Below are positions 50,553 through 61,714 of a DNA stretch of 64,000 nucleotides, in pieces. The translations under genes were made by a program, and so were the position numbers. Position 1 is the first letter of the stretch. Each line of letters opens with the position of its first letter. This DNA comes from Owenia fusiformis. Lineage: Eukaryota > Annelida > Polychaeta > Sabellida > Oweniidae. The notes under the pieces were generated by a model. The model had not been told where the DNA came from. It was given only the letters and a program-made list of their open reading frames with translations, and did not search any database. The DNA is taken from assembly GCA_903813345.2 (NCBI GenBank), contig CAIIXF020000001.1:22151915-22215914 (forward strand). Reading direction: 5' to 3'.

Positions 50553-53500
50553 ATGTCAGAGTTTATCTATAATGTTGCAGAGTTCCTCTACATAAAGACA
50601 GAATCACTATGTGAATATCTCTACCTGGACTGTATTTACATAAAATGGATAGCTTGGTTGTATTACCCCATAGTGTTATCATTCATCCTACCTGCAGTAC
50701 TTCTACTACTTATATACGCCAGTGCAATATTTCTCCATATTTACAAATATCGTCACAAGTTAAAAGATGCCTATGCGAAAGACTTTTGGGATGGCGCGAG
50801 AAAAACGTTAGCAGCATTATGGGATGCTCAGGGTTGGATTTGGCATGGTAAGAATTATGTTATCAGCTTTCATTCCCAGGTGTCATCATGAGTGATTCTT
50901 AATTGCTCGATCGAGTGACCTACTTTGACTACCACATGCCCTCAATGGCAAGTTTTAACTTGGGGAAATCTTCTCCTCTAAGTTAGCCAAAAAAGAACTC
51001 TGCTAAATGTTATTTTAACATTGTTTAAGCAAATTGAATGACTCAGCATAATCTTGGTTTTGTAAAGTACTGTATGGTCTGAGACTTTTGCAAGTAGACT
51101 TGCCACAAGCATTAAAACAAAGGCATTACATCTTGTTTAATTAATCAACGCCATATTTAAAGCTGTTCTATATGGTCTCCAGGTTATGAAATCCATGGCT
51201 TTGAGAATATACCTGATGAAGGCCCAGCATTGATAATCTACTACCATGGTGCCCTACCTGTTGACTACTATTACGTGCTAGCCAAGTGTATTCTGTACAA
51301 ACATAGGAAGATCAGAGCTGTTGGTGACAGGTTCCTCTGGAAGATCCCTGGTAAGTTCCTTGGTTGCTGGTTAGCTGTTGCAAGGCTACTATCTAGTAGG
51401 TTGCGGTGGTTGCCAGGTTACCCATGTAAGTTCCCTAGTTAGTTGCTAGGGTACTGGTGGTATTAGCTGCTAGGTTACTCTAGTAGGTTGCAAACGTTTG
51501 AAAAGAGGAATGATGCAATGGTATTAAAGAATTAAATTAAAGATTAAATCAAAGATAGGTTCAGAATGGGCTCACTTGGAGTGCAAGAGCTAGGATTCAT
51601 TGACAATTGCGATGGAATCAAAAAAATACTCTTGAATATATAGAAAACATATTGCACACCACCTTAAAGTCCCCGTCTAAAGTTTGAAAATATTTTTTTA
51701 TCATTCATTTACTATTTGTCAGGACTTAAAAAGTGATTTTAGAGATTTTTGAAATTTCTTAATCATCAAATATTTCTTAATGCATTTCAAAAAAGATGAT
51801 CTTTTTAACACCAATGCAAAGGTTGAACAAAGGACACACTATTTCAATAATAAAATGCCATATTTAATGGGCCACTTCAATGTTTTAACATATCAAAAAT
51901 ATTTTGAAACATTAGTGATGTCACTAAGGTACCAAAAACTTTTTGAAAAAAATTGAAATTTCTTTTTCGATGTCAATCTTTTCTAAATATGTTAGACTTT
52001 CATAAAAACAAATGTTGATTGTCTTACCAGGTTAAAAGGAATTATGTTTTAGATATCATTGTACCATTGGTTTCTATGAGAACTAAAATTTTGAAATGCA
52101 TTTTTCTCAGAACCATTTTCATGCACTGATAAGTTCATTTCTCGCTTATTTATGAACCGATTTTCTTAATTTTTTCGGCAAAAAACATGGGAGGATGAAT
52201 ACTATGCATTGGTATGAATTGTGGCTAATTAAAAGATACGAGTGACCTCTAAAAGTTGGTTTAAAATAAATTCACAAATTTTGGAACAAAAAGTCTATCA
52301 AAAACCACTTTTTGAAATTTAAAAAAAAAGTTTCACATATCACACTTTGATAACATTGGGTAAGACTACAATATAAGCTAAAGTGGTTTAAACTTTAGAT
52401 GGGGCCTTTAACAGATTTGAATACCATTTTATTATCCCACCGAACGAAGTTCGAGGGGGATATAGAGAAGCCATCCGTTCAAATTTTATATGCTGATGCC
52501 TAGGGACAAAGAAGTTTCGCTCAAAAAGAAATTTTCAAGATGGCCGCTTAATTTCAAAATGGCGGCCATTTTTCGTAGAAATATGTAATCTTTGATAACT
52601 CAAATACCAGTGAACGGATTTGGTTCAAATTTTATATGATGATGCTTAGAGACACAGTAGCTATGTTCGACAAAAAATTTTCAAGATGGCCACTTAATTT
52701 CAAAATGGCGGCAATTTTTTGTAAAAAACGCAATCTTTGATAACAGATTTGGTTGAAATTTTATATGATTATGCCTAAGGACACAGTAGCTCTGTTCAAG
52801 AAGTAATTTTCAAGATGGCAGCCGAATTTCAAGATGGCGGCTAATTTTCGTAAAAAACGTAATCTTTGATAACTCATATACCATTGAACGGATTTGGTTC
52901 AAATTTTATATGATGATGCTTAGGGACACAGCAGCTATGTTCGACAAAAAATTTTCAAGGTGGCCACTTAATTTCAAAATGGCGGCAATTTTTCGTAAAA
53001 AACGTAATATTTGATAACTCAAATACCAGTGAACAGATTTGGTTGACATTTTATATGATTATGCCTAGGGACACAGTAGCTCTGTTCAAGAAATAATTTT
53101 CAAGATGGCGGCTGAATTTCAAGGTGGCGGCCAATTTTCGTAAAAAACGTAATCTTTGATAACTGACATATACCAGTGAACGGATTTGGTTCAAATTTTA
53201 TATGATGATGCCTAGTTCACAATGGTATAAACTAACTTTGTGCCTAATTTCATGCTTCTATCACAAAGTGCACAAACATTTCAACGTTTACATTTTCAAC
53301 ATAAGCATAATATGTTTTGTTCGGTGGGATTTGCTACTCTGTGGAGTTGCTGTTTTTCTACTTAACAAAGTGTGCTCACATTAAATATGTTCCAGTGATC
53401 TCCCCATGTCACTTTTACTGGGGGCTTCCCCTACTTGAAACCAAAGGCCCCCCATTTGGCACCCAGTTGGAATCTGCACTTCAACTTCTGATTTGAAAAA

Positions 53501-56500
53501 TGAGTGAAGTAAGCACCTACACTGAGATATTGTGAGCGTAGTGAGTGCTGATTTTTTCAGACTTGAAATCTTGCACCCAGTTGAAAATTTTTTTTGGGGA
53601 GAACACTGTGTTCTATTGTATGCTTCCAGGCTTTAAGTTGTTGTTAGAGGTGTTCCATGTGTCAGAGGGTAGCATACAAAACAGTGTTGAGCTGATGAAG
53701 CAGGGTAACCTCATGGCTATAGCACCTGGTAAGCATTTCTTCTCAATAATTTAATTACTATTGAACATTGAAATAGTGGCATTTCTCTTATTGCTCAGAT
53801 GCCAAAGTACCACAGAATCATAACAGCTAATATTATGAGACTATTTCAAGACAGGTAGCAAGAATTACTGTTGAAATAATAGGTAGCTATTGAAGTCTGG
53901 TAGGAAACAGCTACATGGATAAAGCAAGTTTTGGAAAGTACTTTAGGAAAGTATTTGGAAATATGCCAGGTCAATTTCCGATATCAGTTCTTTCAAACAT
54001 GTTAATTCTATCTCATTTTCAACTAGATCATTCTTTAGAATAGTAGATCATCTACATGCATTTTAGAGGGTGTAGGAATTAAAGATAATATGAACATGTA
54101 TTGTGGGGATGTAGGAAATTGTTAAAGAGACTATCTCCATGTATTTTCGTAGTGTGAGAAATTGTGTAATTTATTGTCTACATATATTCCAGGGGGTGTA
54201 AGAGAGGCTTTTTTCAGTGATGAGAATTATGGGCTCCTCTGGGGAAAGAGGGTTGGCTTTGCTAAGATAGCAATGGAGGCCAAAGTAGTAAGTTGATACC
54301 TAATACTATCCACCATCCATTACTGTAACAGTTCATGAATTTCAATTTATCATTTGCAATTCGTTAGATTCATCAATTTCAGTTCATCTAAAGTTTAACT
54401 ATAATACAATTTGATGAGCTATAGACAATGTATAGAAATTTTTAGCACCTGATACAGATAACGTTAAATTAAATGTTAGTACATGTGCTTATTTTATGGT
54501 TTGAGTCTTAAAAAATATTTTTATATTTTTACTTTCAGCCAGTCATTCCTATGTTTACACAGAACTGCAGAGAAGCATTTAGATCACTAGGATTATTTAA
54601 AGGTTTGGTTTTAATTATTTGTAACCAGATTATTGCTTAACTTAACTTAGAAATGAAAAACTTCTGTCACATTTGCTCTACAGCAGCCATATGGTGGTTG
54701 TAGCTTCACAAAATCGATATGGAAAATCTACATCGTACTGCTTATCCCTGTATTTCATGCTGCTTGTTTATCTCGATTTTGGAAAGCTACGACTGACAGC
54801 TATGACTGACTGACATACGATTGCTATACTTCAAATGTAACTGAGGCATTTGTGTAAGTTGAATAATTTTGGACTCCTGTGATCTTTAGTGGAACACGTC
54901 GGAAGCAGAACACGTCTGTGGTCCCAGTGGCTTTCCACAAAGGCAAGTTTTGCTCTACATGTATAATCATAGTTATTCTTCATAATTCCAGGCTGGTTGA
55001 GGAAGTTATATGAGAAAACCAGACTACCTCTTGTCCCTCTTTATGGAGGATTTCCTGTTAAATTAAAGTAAGCACATGTTCTGGTGTTCTATGCATGTCT
55101 TATATATCTTTATATATTAATATCCCTTGATACATCCAATGCAACTCATCCTAGTTGCAAATGGTTGCATCGCATGTATACAAATATTCTATACACTTTT
55201 CTGCTTCTTTATTGTGATGCAAATATGAGAGATGATATACATACAATAGTGGATTCCTAGAAGAAATATTAAAAACTTTGAAGTTAATATATTTGTGACT
55301 GGGTTTACAAAAGTGTTTATTTTATTTTCCAGAACATTTATAGGTAAACCCATCCATCATGAGGCAAACACAACTCCAGAGCAGTTTGCTCAAAAGGTAT
55401 GTATGGTCTCAAACCAAGGGTCAGGTCAGTTTTGCACTATTTAAGACATTTTGGCAAATTCTCTTGCTATTTAACTATTTGGTAGATTTGGCTTACTTTA
55501 ATTTCAATTTTTAATAATCAGACACTGCATTGTATCATGGGCTTTCAATTAGAGTAGTTGAAAACCCATGTTTGTATTAACAACACTCTTTTCTCCATTT
55601 AATAGAGTTTCATACATTATTGAAGCCACCACACTAGCAATGTGATCCTTACTTCATTATCCCAACGAACGAAGTTCTGATTAGAGTAGATCATTACTAT
55701 GGTATTATCTTTCTGATTTGTGCCTCAGAAAATTCAAAATGGCTGCCATCAATTTGCTTTAATTTTGAGAACTTTCTAAAGTATAGCTTTATTATACTCA
55801 AATGAAAGGCAATTCAGAGTAGATTGCAAATATTGTATCGGTTTTGTAATTTGGGCCTCGTAAAATTCAAAATGGCCACCTTATGTGGAATTTCGCAATA
55901 ATTTTCTGATCTCTTCAAAGTATGGCTATATTATTCTCAAATTGTAGGAAAAGGGCAGATCACTATTTTGGTATTGTTTTCCTGATTTGTGCCTCAGAAA
56001 ATTCGAATTGTCTTTATAATTTGTGCCTTTAAAACTCTTAAATGGTCACCCAAATGCTTTTAAAATTGGTAGAAATTCTGATATCTCTAATGTTTCCAAT
56101 GTTTATATTTTTTTGTGACAAATACAGATTCATATATGTTAGAGTGTTTGTTGGGATTCGCTACTCCGTGGAGTTGCCGTTTTCTTGTTAGCAATGTAGT
56201 CTAATGCGATCCTTTCTTTTTTCCCAAACCTATTAATGTGAACATTTTTGTTGTTTTCATGTCACCACCAGAAGTGGTGACATTTTATGGATGGTGTTCG
56301 GCAGTCTCGATCAGGGTTCAGCATCTGTTACAAATTCTTACAACTTGCAATACTAACTGGTGGTGACTTTTTGACATGTTAATGTGTTGTTTTATAGGTC
56401 ATACACAGTCATAGACTTGCATGTTGCCAATCCAAACTCTTTTAGCTGTTCCCGATGGTGTTCAGATAAGACAGATTTTACCATTTACTGTATTTTTGTT

Positions 56501-56596
56501 TGCTTACAGATCCAGATTGCTGTACAAGATCTGATCAAGACTCACCAACTGATTCCGGGGAATATACTACGTGCCATGTATGAACGCTTTTCCTGA
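50553..56596 (+). CDS. TMEM68: Transmembrane protein 68 (DGAT-related acyltransferase)
   Basis: Eight coding exons: 50553-50847, 51183-51350, 53630-53728, 54193-54287, 54539-54602, 54992-55067, 55333-55396, 56510-56596. The first coding exon begins at 50534 after CTTTGCAG. All GT-AG, phases consistent; 315 residues (human about 324).

Features. A hydrophobic segment at residues about 36-64; then FWDGARKTLAALWD (77-91); the acyltransferase motif YYHGALPVDYYY, with His120 and Asp126; LMAIAPGGVREAFFSDENY (182-200); VPVIPMFTQNCREAFRSLG; PLVPLYGGFPVKL; and the C-terminal IPGNILRAMYERF.

These follow human TMEM68 block by block. TMEM68 is an ER-membrane member of the PlsC/DGAT2-like group, reported to make triacylglycerol and related lipids from acyl donors. 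His and Asp of the first motif are kept, so it should be active.

The chosen ATG matches the family length; a longer upstream ATG lies within the presumed intron. ATTAAA at 56768-56773 may serve as poly(A) signal. Introns 2 and 7 carry repeat-family insertions. Confidence 0.94.
52432..53365. mobile_element. Repeat family 'CCCAACGAACGAAGTT', copy 2, with YY1-like motif array
   Basis: Starts ATTATCCCACCGAACGAAGT and ends TTCGGTGGGATTTGCTACTC followed by TGTGGAGTTGC. The interior is a tandem repeat of about 140-150 bp, roughly 4.5 copies (GAACGGATTTGGTTCAAATT recurs). Each copy has CAAGATGGC and CAAAATGGCGGC strings; about eight to ten such strings lie between 52537 and 53130. In TMEM68 intron 2. 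Confidence 0.75.
55660..56190. mobile_element. Repeat family 'CCCAACGAACGAAGTT', copy 3
   Basis: Starts ATTATCCCAACGAACGAAGT, ends TTGTTGGGATTCGCTACTCC followed by GTGGAGTTGCCG. Shorter than the other two copies and without the YY1-like array, but with AAAATGGC strings. Its interior blocks (TATTATACTCAAATGAAAGG) match copy 1 at about 16010. In TMEM68 intron 7, preceded by a CATGGGCTTTCAATT palindrome at 55546. Confidence 0.75.
56256..56390. repeat. TATGTC-CCACCAGAAGTGG repeat, second copy
   Basis: CATGTCACCACCAGAAGTGG at 56258 and AACTGGTGGTGACTTTTTGA near 56355 are inverted to each other, and the interior matches 19441-19560 (CAGCATCTGTTACAAATTCT). In TMEM68 intron 7. Confidence 0.6.
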
Positions 56597-59030
56597 TGCA
56601 TCACTCACTAGGACACAGTGATGCTAGAGTTAAGGGATATACTGTATATCCGTCTATATCCTCATGCTACCAAGATAGAACTATAGAAGGATTGTCAACA
56701 GGAACTCTATGGTTGACAGCAATACCTAAAGATCATTATTTTTAGCTATCTGTCAATTTTGTATTCCATTAAATAGATCATAGAATTCCATTGTTCTGGA
56801 ATCCAGTATTACTAATCATGTAAGGCTGATACTTGAAATGCCATCCTTATAATCAAAATTTACAAATTATAAGTTTGTACAATGATGAAAACCAAACAGA
56901 TCAAAATATGTGAAAGTTATGTTCCTATCACTCAATCTGGAGGCATATTGTTGGGCCAATATGTTTTTTATATGGCATTATTGTATGTCTTTATGTGTGG
57001 CATTGTTTCCATGGTTTTCTAGAAAACTGCAAACTTTCTTGAAAACTTTTGCAATGAATAATTAATTTTTGTGAATGTTGGGTAATAACCTACAGTGGGG
57101 ACATCTTGCATTGATTGACTAGTTTTTGAGAATGATGGGTAATAACCTACAGTGGGGACATATTGCATTAAATGACTAGTTTTTGAGAATGATGGATGAC
57201 AGTACAGACATCTTGCAGGAAATGATTTATAGTTTTAAGTATGCTGGGTAAAAATCCAAAGTGGTAACATCTTACAGACAATGATTTATTTCTTGAGTAT
57301 GCCTGGCAATGACCCTCAGTGGAGCACGATGATTTGTTTGAATGGAGACATTTTGCAACCCATTGTCTTGTTTTTTATATTTTTATTTATATAGTGATAT
57401 TTATAAATGATACACTTACAATATATAGTAAATAATATGTAACATCTGTTTTATGTTTATTTATTATTGAAGCTCAAATTGAATAACAGCTATTCATCAT
57501 TTATTCCCTGTGCTAGCTATTTAACGTTTTTTGTAATTTATTATTATTCCAAGGAAACCCCATTTTGTCAAATATAGTTAATTGAATTAATTATTTGAAT
57601 TAATTAATTGAATTAATTTGATTGTTTACATGAATTGTTTACACTTTGAATAATGGAATGATGCCTTTCTGCCTTTTGGGAATTTATTTGAATTTTCATC
57701 GAATTCCTTCTTATTGTCACCGAAGGAAAATTGTGGAATAAAGGGGGGGGGGGGGGGGGCATTGGGAATATATAATGATCCAAAAGAATTTATATTGATC
57801 CAAACTTGTTTGGAACCCCAACCCTCTGCGATATTTATGTCACCACTACAAGTGCAGACGGTGACATTTTGCATGTTAATGCTTAGTTAATTACATAATC
57901 TGATTTCAATAATATTGGTATTGTTGTATACCTTATTCCTTATTCAATTCCCCTTTCAGAAAAGTATTGTTTTATTTTTAAAAAGTAGGTCAAATCGAGG
58001 TTAACGTGACCTACAGTAGGGGGTGTAAACTTAGATTGTATGATATATTGTTAATTTTCATTCAAAAATGCTTAATATCCTTAGAAAAGAATCTATTATC
58101 TTTCAAATAAAACAAAAATCAAGCAGAGACATATCATAACATTACTTAATGTCTCTGAATCAAGGTAAAAGCTTTTCTAAAACTGAACTTATGCACTTTC
58201 AAAGATACATGTAGCTGGTATCTTGAAAACCCATTGAAAGCAATGGGACGCACAAATGAATAATCAACAATTTTAACTTGGTTTTGTCTTTAGCATGTAC
58301 AACAAATACCAATTTGTGATTCAGTAAGAAAAAAAATAAATGCTTGATTAGGTACTATTCCAGCATTATTTCGGTGGATGATTCTACCTATCAACCACCT
58401 AGGTAACAGCATATAAATCGAATTAGTGAAATTGAAAAATTGGTGGGAGGGCTGCGGAGGGGAGAATGAAAAATTATATATCAAATTCGGACTTGGTTAA
58501 TTATCATCATAATTTTGGTATCACAGTTTGCACAGACAGATTCAGGAACATGCAAAAAATTCAACTGTTTCAAATTCGTGATCAGAACATGATTAGCGAT
58601 TAAATAAGATGATTTTCATGAAACAAAGCATGTAGTTGGAAAGGGACTTCAATATGCTGATTAAATGATTATATATCAAATAGAGCAATAATTATCACTG
58701 CATTTTCTACAGTATTTAAGGTAACTATCAATATTTCATGAATTTTGTTTTTATTGGAATCAACTTCAGACTATGAAAACGTTGCCCCTCTACACCCCGA
58801 ATCACCTTTTTTAGGCAAATGTACTATTAAAAACCGACCCCTCACCCTGCAGACATTGAGTTAAGCAGCTCCTCATTAACAAAAAGTCATATCCGGATGA
58901 AATGTTACACTCGGTAACTAAAATGGTCGTCATATAAAGCTGAACGTTAATGAGATATGTGTAAAACTTTGGAAAATGAACAACATTTTCGCACAAGTTG
59001 TACAAAAATGACTACAGAAAGAAAAATTCT
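56597..59030. other. TMEM68 3' UTR and intergenic sequence
   Basis: No further gene seen. At 57055-57350 there is a degenerate repeat of about 60 bp, four to five copies (GATGGGTAATAACCTACAGT recurs at 57133; variants before and after). A run of 17 G lies at 57743-57759. A third TATGTCACCAC-type fragment is at 57836-57880. Confidence 0.65.
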
Positions 59031-60127
59031 GTTTGATACCATTACACTAATTGATTTAGTAGACAGTCTTGTTAAAACCTTATTATTAGTAATTCACCAT
59101 GGAAATTCTTATATTTTACATTTAGCAAAGTTCATATTTATCATTCGTTTAAAAAATCGAATCAACATTGTGTAAATGATACATGTACAATGTACATCAC
59201 ACTTATCACTTGTCAAGATTCAGTGACAAAATCAGTCAAACAAAATACTGCAAAAACCTCTTTTCAAATAAAATAGAGAAAGATAAAACTTTTCATATTA
59301 ACTGATATTGGATAGCCGAGGACGATTTGAAAGGTAATTTTTTCTTTAAATATGTTTTAGCTGGTAAAAATGAAGATTGAATTGATCAATTTCAATTAGA
59401 AATTCAGTTTTTGAATTGGTTTATAGAGTGACCAGATCAGCTTGACCTTGGAGTTTTAACATAGGCCATCAATTTCACTTCCAAATATGGAAGGTGCAAA
59501 AATTGAGCTGTCAATCAAATATTGACCTGCACGGAAAATATTTAAATTTCACTAATTGTTCATCTGGCGTTTTCTTCTGCGAACCAGAGAATTGAAATTA
59601 CTGAGCAACACTCAGAATGTAACTTATTTTTTGATGAATGTATATTTATTTTTTATCATATTTGTATATTATCACAGGTCAGTGTGACCTGTTTCAGCAT
59701 TAATGAGAAAATATTGAGATTATGTATTTCTCTCTAGCGTAGCTAGGGTGAGGCAAACAGACAAGGCGCTTGCCAACGCTCGTTTAACAGGTTTGGAAAT
59801 ATTTTTCGCCTCGTCGCAGGATCTGGCCTCGTCGCTTTTTCTTCCTGGCTACGTCAATGCTTCTACATATGTAGCATAAAACGAAAGGAATCAAACTCCA
59901 TTAACGAAACAATGTATCATCATCGCTTAAAATTAAAGATTGATTAAAACTTATTCTACAGTGTAGACTTGAATATATTATCATCAAGATAAAAACATTT
60001 CATTCCCAAACACCTGACTTAACTCTCTGGATAGTCATGGTGATCGCTATACACGGGTTGTCATCGAAAAATTTGTCCAGCTTGATGGAGCATGCTATTT
60101 TTCATAAAAACACTAAGAAAACTCTAG

Positions 60128-60168
60128 GATGAAGAAATAATTTAATTTAATTTCTTCATCCTAGGAAA
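60128..60168. repeat. Perfect short palindrome
   Basis: CTAGGATGAAGAAAT and ATTTCTTCATCCTAG surround a small AT loop; repeated at 62812-62852 in copy 2. A second inverted pair, GGCGCCAGAGTAT at 60303 and ATACTCTGGCGCC at 60514, encloses about 200 bp. Confidence 0.85.
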
Positions 60169-60923
60169 ACTTCACAAATTATTTTTAACTCATATGTTTC
60201 GTTATCCCAAAGGAAATTAACTACTCCATGCAATGAGTATATCATTTGCGGATAACATTCACTACTGTTTGAATAATGCTAGGCGTAAAAGTTATTGAAA
60301 ACGGCGCCAGAGTATATCATAGTCTGAAATATTTTTATGAAAAATATTTAATTTTTTTGTCCAGCTTGATAGAGCACTTTTTTATAAAAAAATAATCAAT
60401 ATCTAATTCTCATTAATGCCTTCAGAGTTATGGTGCAAACATATATAAATATTATAATGTCACTACATCGTGCCATTTAAAAGTAAAACAAGAAATTGTA
60501 CATTTTAGAGTATGATACTCTGGCGCCATTCAGATCCATTTGAGTTGCTCATAGTAGGTTAATCCGGTAGCAGACAGCTTTTTGAGTTGCATTCGCGAAT
60601 ATATATTCTTATATTTTTTCGAAAATCTGAAAATTAAGTCTTCGACTTTAGGTCACAGGAATGAAGATGATCACATTTGCATGTGGTTGTTTTAGCCAAT
60701 TCAACTACGAAGACTCAAAGGGCATCATTATATTTGAAGAACATAAACGAAAAACGCACTGTCTAAATCAGCCTACCCTTTGCATTCGTTCGACCTCACT
60801 TCTTAATTTTAAGAGAGCTCCGTCTTCAGGTACTGTAGTTCATAACTATGAATGTTCTAATACACCCCATGTAGACAGATCGCCTAAAATTACATTCGTA
60901 GGATGTGAGACATTCACCAGGAA

Positions 60924-61713
60924 AGTAGAAACATTTTGTCACCCATGATGCAAATTAATAGTTTACTGCTTAATAAATGATGAATGACAGTCGTCATATT
61001 AAGTACTATAAGTATGAGAATAGCATACTGTCTTGATATTTCAAGGTAACTCGTTCGAAAATGATGACGGTTGAAATGACGATGTAAAGATAAGACCGCA
61101 AAAAATATTTGTAGATTTCTTTGAAAAACTAAGGAATATACATCTCATATTGAAATTTTCAAAACGGAAAAACATGTATAAATAGTAAGGCGTGACGGTC
61201 CGAATCCCCCTGGTAGCATTAACATTAAGTCAAACATTTTAATATTTGAAACCCAACTATTATTCAAACGTATGATCGGACATAAGTATGATGTGTACTT
61301 CAATACCATATTAATAAAGTAAAATAATACTTATGTCCGATCATAAGTTCGAATGATAGTTGTATTTCAAATATTAATTGTATGACATGTATTAGACCAA
61401 TGTTAATGCTACCAGGGGGAATCTGACCAGCAGGCCTTACTTTTTATATATGTTTTTTCTGTTTTGAAAAATTCGATATGTGATGTATATTTCTTAGTTT
61501 TTCAAAGAAATCTACTAATATTTCATTACGGTTTTATCTTTACATCGTAATTTAATTTCGATCACCGCCATCACTTTTCGAACGAGTTACCTTGAAATAT
61601 CAAGACGTCATGCTATTCTCAATCTCATACTTTTAGAAGTAACTGTCCTTGACCATTTATTAAGCAGTAACAAATTAATTTGCTTCATGGGTGACAAAAT
61701 GTTTCTACTTTCC
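60924..61713. repeat. Long inverted repeat, arms about 370-390 bp
   Basis: The left arm begins CAGGAAAGTAGAAACATTTT and the right arm ends with its complement. The centre lies near 61287-61328, where GATCGGACATAAGTAT faces ATACTTATGTCCGATC. Arms are clearly diverged (many substitutions and small indels) while the two tandem copies of the left arm are almost identical, so the inverted repeat is older than the tandem duplication. Confidence 0.9.
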
Positions 61714-61714
61714 T

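Larger units (their letters stand above)
59031..61714. repeat. 2,684-bp tandem duplication, copy 1
   Basis: Every position from 59031 onward recurs 2,684 bp later (TTTGATACCATTACACTAAT at 59032 and 61716). The unit contains a 95-codon open frame (60661-60948), internal foldbacks and a large inverted repeat forming its right end. Confidence 0.98.
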
